Virus record (IMG/VR): IMGVR_UViG_3300045125_000085
Span: 80,007-144,006 of that record
Strand: one strand, 5' to 3'
Length of the DNA stretch: 64,000 bases
Source: a virus
The notes under the pieces were generated by a model. It ran no database searches. It had not been told where the DNA came from and saw nothing but the letters and a program-made list of their open reading frames with translations. A program made the translations under genes and the position numbers. Below are positions 19,265 to 30,467 of this stretch, one piece after another. Every line of letters begins with the position of its first letter. Within the stretch, counting starts at the first letter, position 1.

Positions 19265-20506
19265 CTAGTAGCCATCCCTAGAGTGATCGAACGTATGCAT
19301 AGGTGTCATGCCGCTAGTCACAGTCGTCAAAGCTGGATCAGCTACTGTGTTAAAGACATGATGCTTGTAGAAACTATCCTGTACAGTCAATGACCATTGT
19401 CCATCTTCTAAGCTAGACCAATATTCACCGAGCTTACCTTGACCTATGATCAGGGGATAGATAGGCTTTTGATAGCTGATAAACATACCTGGTAAAGCTG
19501 GGGTCATGAGTCCTCTACGTACCGTAAATAAATGCGGCGTATCGACCACGATCCAAAACGACTGTGGTAAAGTCAAATACTGCTTGACTACCGTATCGGA
19601 ATAGAGTTCAGTCACACTGACGCGCTCAGGATGGAGTACGCTATTTGACAGACTTAAGCTACTGAGATCTAAGTTGACTATAGACTCAAAATAGCGCTCT
19701 ACGTAAGGTAAGTGCTCTAATGACAAAGCATAGCTCGTATCACTGATTTGCCAAAACACCTGAGGATCCGGTAAGACTAGATAGCCGCCTATAGACAGCA
19801 ACACCGTCTGATTAGGCGTAGTAGTCGGTATCGTTAAATACGCTTTGCTATGTAAAGATACATCAGGATTACTAGCGGTAATCTGACTCTCAGTAATAGG
19901 CAGCATAGTCAGCTTACCTATATTAGCGAAACTATATAAGCCGAGTTGATTATTTCTACTTTGTCTAAAGCTCCTACCGCCTTCTTTGACATAGAGTCCA
20001 TCATCGTCATAGTCAGTAGGATGCAGGTAGCCGTTGACGGATACTAAGCAATATGAGTAGAGTTGCTCATAGACTACTGGTGTGCCAGGTCTGATGATAC
20101 GGATATCGTTACGAGCTTCCTGCTCAGCGATCGTGCTATCGGGTCTACCGATGATGGTCAGATCGGCTAGATAGCCTGCTTGAAAGGCGTCTCTGTACTG
20201 CACATAATCGACTCTAGTAGTCGGTAGAGCCGGGATAGTAGGTAGTGCTCTAGTCCCTAGGTCTATGAACCAATTCGCTAAAGTACCTAGATAACCATTA
20301 TACTCAGTGCGTAAGGGTTCTAGGTCTACGTAGACAGTGGCCGCTAAAGCGGTATTACTGAGGGTCAGGATGATGCGTCTATAGGTACTAAAGATAGTAC
20401 TGAGACTCTGGGTCGAGAGGTCGGCATTAGACCACTGTGCCTGTAGGCTGCGATCGAGCACTAAAGCGGAAAGATACTGGTACATAATAGCCTCTGGACT
20501 AGACAT
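19265..20506 (-). CDS. virion structural protein, probably tail
   Basis: Intact 413 aa, starting MSSPEAIMYQYLSALVLD. Beta-rich, with many Thr, Ser, Leu and Tyr; segments include YCLVSVNGYLHPTDYDDDGL and VLLSIGGYLVLPDPQVFW, typical of jelly-roll or tail-wedge proteins. No enzyme motif. It is divergent from the tail fibre gene and convergent with the spike, which supports a tail role. Confidence 0.6.
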   Translation of the reverse strand: MSSPEAIMYQYLSALVLDRSLQAQWSNADLSTQSLSTIFSTYRRIILTLSNTALAATVYVDLEPLRTEYNGYLGTLANWFIDLGTRALPTIPALPTTRVDYVQYRDAFQAGYLADLTIIGRPDSTIAEQEARNDIRIIRPGTPVVYEQLYSYCLVSVNGYLHPTDYDDDGLYVKEGGRSFRQSRNNQLGLYSFANIGKLTMLPITESQITASNPDVSLHSKAYLTIPTTTPNQTVLLSIGGYLVLPDPQVFWQISDTSYALSLEHLPYVERYFESIVNLDLSSLSLSNSVLHPERVSVTELYSDTVVKQYLTLPQSFWIVVDTPHLFTVRRGLMTPALPGMFISYQKPIYPLIIGQGKLGEYWSSLEDGQWSLTVQDSFYKHHVFNTVADPALTTVTSGMTPMHTFDHSRDGY

Positions 20507-20597
20507 AATGATAAATCAGATGACACATTCACGCTGGCATTTATGCCAGCTTTCCAGGCATTTTTTGCCCCTATACCATTAAATTCGGGAGCCGAAT

Positions 20598-23500
20598 ATG
20601 GCAGTGCTGTATCCATTCGACCCCACGGGGATGGCGGCGGACAACCTCGTGTTCGAGGAGCCGCACGCTGTTACGGAAGCCCATTACCGTGACTACCATT
20701 TCATTATTCCAGATGTCGCACCGTTCTACGCAGAAGGGCTAGTGATTACCTTAGCAGGCAGTGAGCCTACTCCAGGTACTCACAGCTGGCGTCGACTATT
20801 TTGAAGTACTGCCTTATGAAGCGGCTACCCGATCGATCGGGAAGCCGATTTATGGCGCGATCGCTTTGAACAGTCGATGGACGAGTGGCGTACTCTTACT
20901 GACGTACCAGACCTTAGGTGGTCAATGGGTAGCCGATCGCAGCTATGTGTATAAAGCCTTAGCTGAGAAAGCCTATAACCCACGGACCACGGTATGGGAC
21001 GTATTGACGGAATGTCGCTGAGATCTTTCCGCCAATTAACCACACGCAGAACTTTAGCGATTATTACGACGAAGGTCAGCTGATCCAAGCTATCACTCGT
21101 CTAGGTACGGATATCGCTAGAGAAGCCGATAGTCTGCCTATAGTAAGACATCTTAGGAATTTCGACAATCCGCATAAGACCACGAAAGCACAAGTCGGTC
21201 TGCCATTAGTAGAAAACTACCCGATGGCTACGACCGAGCAAGCGCTATCAGGTCAGATACCAAGAAGCCTATATTAGTCCTAAGACATTAGGTGATGTAA
21301 GGACTGCGATTAAGACTGAGTTTAGTACTGGAATCAATGGCGCTATGCGCTGGATCTCTAGTCTGCTCGATCAGCTGAATCGTCATAAAGCTGATCTAAG
21401 CAATCCTCACCAAGTCACTAAAGACCAACTCGGCTTAGATCTGGTCGGTAATTGGCGGATGGCTGAGTCAACTGAAGTCAAAGTCAGTACGTCTGATCCT
21501 GACTTTATGCCGGCGACTGACATTATCGTCAATCCGCAAACTTTAGAACTAGTCCGTCTGTCAGTGCTAGATAACTTAGCCACGGCAGTGACTAATTTAA
21601 ATACTACTATCCGGGTGCTGACTGACCATGTCGATGCCCATAAAGCTAATGAGAATAATCCGCATAAAGTCACCGCTACTCAACTCGGCTTATCAAAGCT
21701 CGGTAACTGGGGCATGGCTACGACTGAAGAAGCGATCACAGGTACGGCTACTGATAGTCTGATTAATCCTAGCACACTAAGGTCAGTACGTAACGAGATC
21801 ACTAAGGATATCGATGCTGCGGGCGATACTATTTATAACCATATTACTGAGACTGTGACCACCATCACGAAGTACATTAATGAAGGTGGTACTGCACTCG
21901 ATACGCATACTGTAGATTATACTAACCCACACCGAGTCACTGCTACGCAAGTTGGATTAGGCAATGTCGCTAATCTACCTTTAGCTACTGATCTCGAAGT
22001 AGCCAATGGTGAATCGCTAGATAAGTACGTCACCCTTAGACAGATCACTACGTATCTGACGGCCAGAGCTGGCTTACTTTACAGCATTGCTATTGCTACT
22101 GAAGTCGTAGAAGGTGAGTCGATAGAAGCTACATTGACTACAGCTAGAGTAGTCTCAGGGACGCAGTACTATTGGAGTATCGTGCATGGGACGACTACTA
22201 CTGCTAACTTTACTGAGAATAGTGGGGTAGTGTACGTTACAGATAATACTGTTGTCTGGAGTATTACAGCTACCTTACAGTCTGAATTTAACCCAGATCG
22301 TAGCTTTAGCCTAATGGTGCGAGAAGATAGCATTGATGGTAGAGTAGTAGCTATCTCAGATCCAGTCACGTTGATCAACGTGACACGCTTACCGGATTAT
22401 CAGTTTAATATAGCACATACGGATGTAATGCTGAGTAAGTCTTGCAGCATGCCGATCTCGCTGACCGTATCGAATACGCCTATTGGTACGACACTGTATT
22501 GGGAAGTAGCACCATTGACGGCTATAGCTGCCAACTTTAAGCAAAAAGCTGGTGAAGTCATAGTCAGCGGTAACGTAGTCAACTGGACGATAGAAGCCTA
22601 TTCGACGATGGCTAACCGCTATCTATCTACCTTTAAGATTAAGCTACGGCGTGGTGCTGCTGACGGTGAAATCGTCGCTATGTCAGAACTACTGACATTC
22701 GTAGGTACTTTATCAGCGGCGCAGGTGGTGACGGCGACGAGTCTATTCGCACCGGGCGTCTCACTGAACGCGGATAACTATTATAAAGTCACGACCTTCC
22801 CACGTGCCGTCAGTAATAATTACGATACGCGTCAAGTGGCGCCGTATAAAGGACGCGCACTGCGTAGACAAACAGGTAGTATGGCTACCTTTAGCTTAGT
22901 ACCATCAGTCAAAATACTGAACGAAGGTGACGGCTTAAGAGTCAACGTAACGACTAGTCGCGATGTAGGCTATCAGACAGTATACTGGAAAGTAATCCAT
23001 ACAGGTACGACGGCGGGTGACTTCGTCCATGATAGCGGTATCTTAGAGATCATCGGTACTAATGGTCATATAGACCTGACGACTATCTTTAAGACGACCG
23101 ATGTAGGTGAGCGTAGCTTTAAAATAGGACTGATGGCATCTAGCTATACAGAAGCACCTTTTGCTACGACTATACCGATCACACTGCTGAATATAGATAC
23201 AGCTACGTTATACCGCATCAGTACTACGAACTGGTCTATCGCTACTAAGCTGACTAAGACATTAAACTTTATAGCTTCTACGAGTAAGTTAGTCAACGGT
23301 ACGAATCTGCGCTGGAAGATCAACCACATCAATACACTCAGTACTGACTTTACGTCAGATGTCGGTGTAGCTATAGTGCAGAATGATGCGACTAGCTTTA
23401 TAGTCAACGTATCTGATCTGATCAAGCGCTTATCAGTCGCTCAGTTTAGAGTCCAGCTATATGAAGGCATTAACCTGTTAGTGACTTCAGCTCTAGTGAC

Positions 23501-24749
23501 CGTCTACTCTGATCTGCAAGCTGCTGGTATCATGCAACTAGAAACACTGTATGATCCGTATGTGACCGCTACCGCACGTAACTACTACTGGGTGAATAAT
23601 GTCGGTAGACGTAGTCTAGTCGATCAGCCCATAGTGCCGCATGACTATCCAGCTCAGTGTGACGAGTGCTACAGTCAGTGAAGGTAGTAGTCTGACAGCT
23701 AGTCTGACTGCTATCAATATCACTGATCCTACTAACTTCTACTGGAGCATAGAGCACGGTACGACGACTGCGAGTGACTTTACCGCTACGAGTGGTACGG
23801 TCGTAATGACAGCCGGTAGAGCAGACTGGACGATCTCTACTATTTATAGTAGTGTGAATAGTGCTGATAAGACTTACTCGATCGTAGTACGGCCTTTACC
23901 AGAGCACTACAGTCACACCTATCGCATGTAAGGATAATCTGACTATAGGTAATATTTATTATTACGAGCCTACGTATGCTATCAGTAGCAGTCAGTCTAC
24001 ATATGACAGCATGACGGTCACTAGCATCCCAGTCACAGTGACTACGACACATCTGTCGGATACGACGCTGTACTGGAAAGTGATACCGATTACGAGTGGC
24101 TTAGGTAATGGTAGCTTTACTCTGATCCAAGGTAGTGTAGCTGTAAATTCAGGTACAGGTAGTATTGCGGTAGGGATAAAGAGTACGATACAGGCGATTA
24201 ATCCTGCTCAGTTTATCGTGAAGCTATTTAGTGATAGCAGTTACACGACGCAGGTCGCTGTGACAGCTACGATCATAGTGAAGGATCTGACCGTCTACCC
24301 GACTTATAGTTTGACGGTTGGAGTGAGTACGTTAGCTGAAGGCCAATCCTGGCCTCTGAGCCTAGCCACGACGAGCGTCAATAACGACACGACTCTGTAC
24401 TGGACGATACTGCTAGATACAGCTTTAGCTACACAGTTTAAAGCAGTCAGCGGTACTATCCGTACGACGGGTGATACGACGAGCTGGACGATCGCTACTA
24501 ATGCTAGCTTACTCAAAGATATGGTTAGGACCTTTAGAGTCCAGATCCATACAGGTAGTACTAGTGGTACGGTAGTCGCTACGTCCGCTAGCTTAACGAT
24601 CAGTGATATCGTCGGGATAGTGCTCGACATCCATCACGTCATGCCGTGTTGTCTCTACGAGGCGACTAAGCCGATAGATGCTGCCGATTACTATGTGATC
24701 GGTGTCCATACCCCTTACGTCGCTAATCGAGGAGACTCTCCGTGTCTAA
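20598..24749 (+). CDS. large tail fibre with Calx-beta-like repeats,frameshifted
   Basis: Starts MAVLYPFDPTGMAADNL at 20598 and ends at TAA 24749, about 1380 aa; breaks near 20780, 21010, 21265, 23670 and 23930. N-terminal part: attachment domain, then four repeats of the fibre motif NPHKVTATQLGL-x-NWGMAT (near 21170, 21395, 21660 and 21930). The rest, from 22085, holds about seven 95-residue beta domains with the core EGESIEATLTTA, YYWSIVHGTTTTANF, SGVV, resembling Calx-beta domains. A short capping motif (NYYWVNNVGRR or NYYKV) appears at about 22770 and 23580. Host recognition fibre. Its stop overlaps the start of the next gene. Confidence 0.75.
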
Positions 24750-25143
24750 AAATCAAGCGTATTTTCATCGCGTCAATCGACTGCCTGCGCAGTGTGAACC
24801 TTCAGCTATATATTTCCTGAAAGGTGAGCATGAGCACGACATGGACATGTATGCTGCAGGTAGTGATCCGAATGAGCTACTGCGAGTCATGACGGCGAAG
24901 GACGTCTTAGCCGCTATCATCCAGCGCTTCTCCAGCATCATGCAGATCGTAGTGGTGATCCCGACTCAAAAAGCTGAGATCTCTTACTACAAGTCGTTAT
25001 ATATGAAACGTGTCCATATCGACGCTCGTAGCTACTATTGGGTCAATAACCTAGGTAAGCGTAGACTGCGGTATGGCGGTACTGCTATCATGTATGGCAT
25101 ACGCGTACCGTCTGCCAACGAGATGGAAAATGCTAACTGGTAG
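24742..25143 (+). CDS. fibre-associated small protein
   Basis: Intact 133 aa, GTG start at 24742 with GAGGAG 8 nt upstream, overlapping the end of the fibre gene. N-terminal part FHRVNRLPAQCEPSAIYFLKG is shared in pattern with the protein at 53924-54148 (ERVNQLPDQLDPDTMYFVAS). C-terminal part carries DARSYYWVNNLGKRRL, the same capping motif as the preceding fibre. Probably a fibre tip, connector or chaperone-like partner. Confidence 0.65.
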   Translation: MSKNQAYFHRVNRLPAQCEPSAIYFLKGEHEHDMDMYAAGSDPNELLRVMTAKDVLAAIIQRFSSIMQIVVVIPTQKAEISYYKSLYMKRVHIDARSYYWVNNLGKRRLRYGGTAIMYGIRVPSANEMENANW

Positions 25144-25213
25144 TAGCTAGGATGTAAGGCGATCTGACTAATCAGATGGAAGATGAGCGAGGGACTGCGT
25201 CGACGCAGCATAT

Positions 25214-25240
25214 AGCCCGGTAGTAGCTACCGGGCTTTTT
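25214..25240 (+). terminator. rho-independent terminator
   Basis: AGCCCGGTAG-TAG-CTACCGGGCT followed by TTTT. Confidence 0.8.
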
Positions 25241-25272
25241 CTTTGTCTTTTATACTCATGAGGTAATTTACC

Positions 25273-25680
25273 ATGGCTCAATTTGGCACTTTTGGCACTG
25301 TGATGACTACTGCCAACACCTATGTACTGGCTGGTGCTGTTAATACTGGTATAGCGTATGCCACTATTTCTGTCAATCTGGTCAATACTAGTGCTACGGC
25401 TGATACTACTGTAAGAATCGCTATCGTACCTACTGGCGTCACTGTGACCCAGCTGACTACTGATTTAGCGTCTTATAAGAAGTACCATATTGAATTTGGT
25501 GCTAATCTGACTGCTAATGGCGGTGTACTGGAACGTACCTGCATCCCAGTCTCTCCGGGTGAGCAGGTATTTGTGTGGGCTGCAAGTGGTGATGTCGCTG
25601 CTACGCGTATTCGGTCTGGAACAAGCATCTGCCTAACAAGCACCAGCTATATAGCTCTGGCTTTTAATTTAACTCAATAA
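25273..25680 (+). CDS. virion surface/fibre protein, 135 aa
   Basis: Intact, starting MAQFGTFGTVMTTANTYV after ATGAGGTAATTTACC. All-beta, with alternating Thr/Val, and the segment GGVLERTCIPVSPGEQVFVW. Similar short beta proteins lie among the tail fibre genes of many jumbo phages and coat or decorate the fibre. No enzyme motif. Confidence 0.6.
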   Translation: MAQFGTFGTVMTTANTYVLAGAVNTGIAYATISVNLVNTSATADTTVRIAIVPTGVTVTQLTTDLASYKKYHIEFGANLTANGGVLERTCIPVSPGEQVFVWAASGDVAATRIRSGTSICLTSTSYIALAFNLTQ

Positions 25681-25695
25681 CAAAGATGACCTCCT

Positions 25696-26037
25696 ATGGC
25701 ACGTTTCACGTATTTTCCCGGCAGTTCGGGTGTTTCACATAGCGGCATATACACGATCAGTGAGGGCGGTACGGGTGTGACTACACTAGCTAGCGCAATT
25801 ACGACCTTAGGGGTATCGCCAAGTCTACGATAGGCAACCCAGGCGGACCTGTCAAAATGAGCCCAACTGCGGCAGTAGTAGATCCGGCCCATTATCCTAC
25901 TGGTGCAGGTACTAGCTATACGCTGAATGGCGTCACTAGCTTAACAGGTGGTACGAGTGATAATGCGACTAAAAGGTATTTATTTGGGTGGATGATATCC
26001 TAGTAGTCACACGTGCCTTTGGTTTAGAACGAGGCTA
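25696..26037 (+). CDS. short fibre protein, frameshifted
   Basis: Starts MARFTYFPGSSGVSHSG at 25696. The segment ISEGGTGVTTLASAITTLG is the GGTG motif of phage collar/fibre proteins; then KSTIGNPGGPVKMSPTA and YPTGAGTSYTLNGVTSLT; ends VVTRAFGLERG at 26037. Two frame changes, about 113 aa. The first residues resemble the start of the next fibre gene (MARYYYSPG). Confidence 0.55.
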
Positions 26038-26049
26038 AAATAAGCGTCA

Positions 26050-26082
26050 TATAGCCCGGCTAAATAGCCTGGCTATTTTTTT
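26050..26082 (+). terminator. rho-independent terminator
   Basis: ATAGCCCGGC-TAAATA-GCCTGGCTAT (one mismatch) followed by a run of nine T. Confidence 0.7.
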
Positions 26083-26111
26083 TTCATTACCACAATAAAT
26101 GGTGATCACTA

Positions 26112-27711
26112 ATGGCACGTTATTATTATAGTCCAGGGATGGAATTAATCACACAGAAATCACTAGACGATGTCAAAATCGTGTCAGTGAAAATTAATCC
26201 TTCCATCATAGATAAGGATATCACGCTAGCTAGCGGGCATAATGGTAACTCAGTCGGCCCTATCGCTATTAAAAAGACACTACCGTCAAAATAGAAAAGG
26301 GTGCTTATTGGCTAATTGCTGGTACATCTAATACAGGTACTGCCGATACAGCAATCGGTACTTCTACTGATGCAGCTCACGCTGACCATGTGTGCATCCG
26401 GTACAGACTAGTGTATCTGGTAATGCCGGTACGGCTACTAAGCTGGCTACTGGTCGCTCGATCAGCGCATGACTGGTGATGTCGCTTGGTTGTTACTGGC
26501 TTCGATGGTAGTGGTGATGCCGCTGCAGGAACGGCTACTTTAGCTAGCGTCGTGAACGGACTTTCTGACTACTAATACCGGTACTAAGACTTACCTTTAA
26601 TGCTAAGGGCTTAGTGACTGGTAGTGCTTGGCTTTGGCTGCTAGCCGATATCCCTGATCTGGATTGGTCTAAGATCACTACCGGTGTGCCGACGATCATC
26701 ACCAGTTACTAGTAGCGATAGTAGTCCTTTACCGGCGTGCAGCTGATACGGCTAGCTAGTCAGGTACCTCGGCTGATGCCAGCTCGCGCCGATCACGTGC
26801 ACCCATTACCGGCTATTACGACTAATCCTTCCATCATAGATAAGGATATCACGCTAGCTAGCGGGCATAATGGTAACTCAGTCGGCCCTATCGCTATTAA
26901 AAAAGGCACTACCGTCAAAATAGAAAAGGGTGCTTATTGGCTAATTGCTGGTACATCTAATACAGGTACTGCCGATACAGCAACCAGTGCAGATCATTGC
27001 TTATCAGGTATACGACCAGCCGACGATCTCGCCTCTCACTAGCAGCGTGATTCCTAAAGCATTAGGATCAGCTGCCGTCGGTACTTCTACTGATGCAGCT
27101 CGCGCTGATCACGTGCATCCGATGCAGAAGCAGTATCGGCACGACGGTGATGAGAGTAGCTTTAGCTGTATCAACACTATGCGTTCAGGTAGCTTATGCT
27201 AATAATCAATTAGCTTTAGTGGATACTTTAGGCTTATTCGGATTTGATACGGCTAATACATTACCGGACGATGGCGAAACATGTATAGTGCTGACAGCTG
27301 GTGGTGGTGGCTGGGTATTAGAGTGCCCGCATTGGGAGTTTATCAATTCTAACCTTCTGTTAGAGGATTGGTCTAAAGATATAGAAACTCGCTTCACTAA
27401 TTTTTCTAATAGAATTTTTGAATGGGTATTTCGATATATACCTAGCGCCACTACCACTTTAGACGCGCTAATGGTTATACAACTTTCGATGTAATCTTAG
27501 TTGGCGCGGTGCTAATGATTTTAAGTATTTGTATCGCGAGCTCCTGGACTTAAAAGTATATCCGCACATTAACATAACGGCACATATTACTGCTACTGAT
27601 ACTGTAACCGTTACATTATTTAACCATTATACTGCTTCTTCAGCCAGTGTTCCTAGTGTGCGTTTATTACTGCAAGTTATTAAATTAGATGCTTCATTTG
27701 GCTTCTATTAA
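26112..27711 (+). CDS. tail fibre with ADHVHP repeats, frameshifted
   Basis: Starts MARYYYSPGMELITQKS at 26112 and ends LLQVIKLDASFGFY at 27711, about 530 aa with eight or more frame changes. Repeated fibre motif GTSTDAARADHVHP occurs near 26360, 26770 and 27085, a well-known collagen-like/fibre shaft marker. A 160-bp segment (INPSIIDKDITLASGHNG through YWLIAGTSNTGTAD) is present twice. The C-terminal part LKVYPHINITAHITATDTV is beta-rich and may be the tip. Adjacent to other fibre genes. Confidence 0.65.
26195..26354 (+). repeat. 160-bp near-identical direct repeat, copy 1
   Basis: From AATCCTTCCATCATAG to GCCGATACAGCAA. The second copy is at 26823-26983. They differ by about two bases and one or two single-base gaps in an A run. 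Confidence 0.85.
26823..26983 (+). repeat. 160-bp near-identical direct repeat, copy 2
   Basis: Second copy of the segment at 26195-26354, 628 bp downstream, in the same fibre gene. Both copies are followed by the same type of ADHVHP-bearing sequence. Confidence 0.85.
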
Positions 27712-27780
27712 TAATTATTATTATTGGTTGTTTTAGTCACCGTCTCGATCCTCTTTTAAAAGCACTGTTAGGAGTTTTTT

Positions 27781-29361
27781 ATGCCTGATTTATACACCGT
27801 GCGTTTAATTAAACGCCTAGTAAAGGGAGTGAGCGGAGTCTCTACCCTTGACACATCTTCGACACCATTATATCGTCTACGACAGATAAAGCGACTTTTA
27901 AATCTTTGATCGAAGATAAAAAAGGGATGTTGCTTTTAGCTAAGACAGCTAATCAGGCTGTCTTTACAGCGATTACTAAGTCGGCTACGGCTATGGGTTA
28001 TATTGCCAATAGTCCATCTGCTTTAGATTTTTTTACTAATAATACTACCCTTAATAATTTACTTTATGACGGCGTAGGTAGTGTGGGCATAGTCGCTAAT
28101 TACAATATAACTAAATATGGAAGAGTAGGCGATAATGCTACGTTAAAGGCACTACCTACCTTTAATGACGTGGTAAATAATTCGCCAGTAATGGCAGCTA
28201 TTACAGCTAGTACTACTGGGATGATCGCTATATCGAACAGCTCGATTGCTCTGAATAAGTTTCTATCATCATCTACGTCTGATTTGCTTTATAGTGCCGC
28301 TAGTAATGTAGGCAGCATTTTGAATAAATCGTTAATAAATAACGGCGGTGTAGGAAATAGCACTTTGGCCGGTTTAGCTACTTTTCAAGACGTGGTAAAT
28401 AACGCGACTGCTTTTTCTGCTTTAATAAATGACAAAACTACTATTTCGACAATATTAGGAAGCACTGCAGCTATAAATAAAATAACGAGTTATCCAAATT
28501 GGATGAATAGTGCTGCAATGCTACTAGTAACGCTGGTTATATGCTGAATGTAATTAATGTGGCTAACGGTGGAGTTAGAGACGATATGTTAGCTGCTAAA
28601 GCTACTGCTGCCTTAGTTGTTAATGATTTAACCACATTCACTGCTATATCTGCTACAAAGGCAATAACTACGATAGTATATTAAATTCGTCTACTTTAAT
28701 GAATGTTCTTGAAGAAAATAAAAGCATTCTAAAAACTGTAATATGGAATAGTGAAAGTTTGCTAACAGACACTAAAAAATAACACAACAGCTAAAAATTC
28801 ATTAGCCAGTTCTTCATTAGTTGTTACTATATCTAATATAGTTAAAAGCAAGACGCAGTCTGTATCTGTAAAAACTGGTTTTTCTATTTTACTACAGATG
28901 TCTCAATCAGTCAATACCGTCGATGTTGAGCTACTGTTAAATTCTCACGGCTATTCAAGTTGGTATGTCAGAGGTACTATTATTATCGGCCTAGCTGAAC
29001 AGTAGTTACGGTCTAGCCGTAATAACCTGGGCTGGATGATGGATATCTATGGGTGGGGCGTCACAAAATTATACGATGAAAATAGATTTACTAGAAAGTA
29101 AATATAGTCCAGTTTTTCAAGTGCACGATGTAGAATATAAAGATAAATCTATAACTAACAGTGATCCCATTTATTTAATAGGGAGAAGTATAAGATGGTA
29201 TTGATATAGGTATTAATACAGTAGTAATGTGTAAATATGTTTCTAATATACCGGCAGCTACCGACTGTTATCAATCTTACTATGGTTTGAAAGTAGACGC
29301 AGCTGGTTATAATTGGAGTAGTAATGGCGTACTTACATTTAAGCTTTTAAATCTTGTCTAA
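27781..29361 (+). CDS. repetitive fibre-type protein, frameshifted, AT-rich
   Basis: Starts MPDLYTVRLIKRLVKGV at 27781 behind GTTAGGAGTTTTTT and ends NGVLTFKLLNLV at 29361, about 525 aa. Residues 40-260 contain two to three copies of an Asn/Ser/Ala-rich unit: ATLKALPTFNDVVNNSPVMA and STLAGLATFQDVVNNATAFS, each followed by MIAISNSSIALNKF-type text. The end has KVDAAGYNWSSNG, like the fibre capping motif. Base composition is visibly more AT-rich than the neighbouring fibre genes, which suggests recent acquisition. Confidence 0.55.
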
Positions 29362-29373
29362 TAGGTGACATTC

Positions 29374-29829
29374 ATGCAAACATACACTCACGTTGTAGTA
29401 TTGTCTGATGATAAAATCATTGGTTTTTCTACAGTAGCTGCTTCAGAATATTCTGATCGTAACCATGTTGCGTTGGATAAAGCAATAACACCTTTTATCG
29501 ACGATCATCTTCATTATCAATATAAGAATGGTGAGGTAGTTTATTCACCAAATAGTGATATTAATGACTCACTAGACATCTACTCTTACGCGGCAGTGGA
29601 GACTGGAGTGGAGACTGGTGATAGTTTGATATCTGGATTAGTTAGGCGTTCAGATAGCGCAGAGTTTTTCGACACACCGGTAACAATAGTGCCGCTGACT
29701 ACTACTATCAATACTAATTACGACGATATAACTAATTTTGTCTATGTCGATGGCGTGGTTAAGTATGATGTAGAGGCAGCAAGATTAGCACTTCAAGCTA
29801 AGTTAGCTCAAGAAGATCAAGCGATATAA
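29374..29829 (+). CDS. small fibre-cluster protein, 151 aa
   Basis: Intact. Start ATG 29374 (MQTYTHVVVLSDDKIIG) with AGGTGAC 5 nt upstream. Acidic, with a C-terminal helix RLALQAKLAQEDQAI. Position at the end of the fibre cluster, just before a strong terminator, is that of a tail-fibre assembly or adhesin protein, but I see no diagnostic motif. Confidence 0.55.
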   Translation: MQTYTHVVVLSDDKIIGFSTVAASEYSDRNHVALDKAITPFIDDHLHYQYKNGEVVYSPNSDINDSLDIYSYAAVETGVETGDSLISGLVRRSDSAEFFDTPVTIVPLTTTINTNYDDITNFVYVDGVVKYDVEAARLALQAKLAQEDQAI

Positions 29830-29831
29830 GT

Positions 29832-29886
29832 ATAGCCTATACGGCATAAGGGGGGGTTTTAGCCCCCCTTATGCCGTATAGGCTAT
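29832..29886. terminator. 24-bp perfect hairpin
   Basis: ATAGCCTATACGGCATAAGG and GGGG, loop TTTT, then the exact complement ending at 29886. Sits between convergent genes; T run inside the loop only. Confidence 0.75.
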
Positions 29887-29894
29887 TTATCTCA

Positions 29895-30190
29895 TTAGCT
29901 AGTGACGATCAATTTAGCTAATTCCACTACATCTCCCACCATATCACCTACTAGTCCTTCAGGCAACTCCACACCCATCACTATCATCACTAGTATAGCC
30001 GCGATCATTAAAGTCCCAGTCACTACTGCATATTTAAAAAACCAAGCACGTAAATGAATCAATGCTAATCGGTTTTTCACCTCTACATGCACTAATGTAG
30101 GACAGTCCATATCCTTACAATCCCGCATATCGCATACGTCTTTACCACACTGCTCCTTAGGATCTACGTAGATAGGAAAGTGTTTACGCC
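29895..30190 (-). CDS. Cys-rich membrane protein
   Basis: The clean frame from 30128 down to 29895 gives a membrane span (YAVVTGTLMIAAILVMIVMG) and a C-terminal tail. Upstream the same frame continues with KHFPIYVDPKEQCGKDVC and DMRDCKDMDC, a cluster of four Cys in an acidic setting before the span; the start probably lies at GTG about 30190 behind one indel. About 97 aa. A possible metal-binding or disulfide-linked domain tethered to the membrane. Unknown function. Confidence 0.5.
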
Positions 30191-30205
30191 CTCCACCAGC
30201 TCAGC

Positions 30206-30439
30206 TTAGCCTTTACCTTCATACAGTTCAGACTCTACTGCATCTAATGCTAGCAGTATCAGCCGTGTCCGCACAGGTGCAGGTAGCTCACCAAACATAT
30301 CCAGTATCTTCCAAAACTCACTATCGTGCGCATTGATCAAATCACTAAAGCTACTGATGATATCGGTATTCTTAATATGCAATAGCTTCTTTACTTCTTT
30401 ATGATACTCTTTAAGAGCATCTTCTTCTCTGACTGCCAT
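30206..30439 (-). CDS. hypothetical protein, 77 aa
   Basis: Intact, starting MAVREEDALKEYHKEVK behind GAGGTAGCTAAA. Helical and charged; no domain recognised. Lies between the resolvase and the membrane protein and is probably cotranscribed with them. Confidence 0.6.
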   Translation of the reverse strand: MAVREEDALKEYHKEVKKLLHIKNTDIISSFSDLINAHDSEFWKILDMFGELPAPVRTRLILLALDAVESELYEGKG

Positions 30440-30467
30440 TTTAGCTACCTCGCTCTTGTTAAAATGC

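Noticed and set aside
26000-27200. Direct repeats as a CRISPR array
   Set aside because: Only two copies, 160 bp long, coding in one fibre gene; no short regular repeats and spacers.
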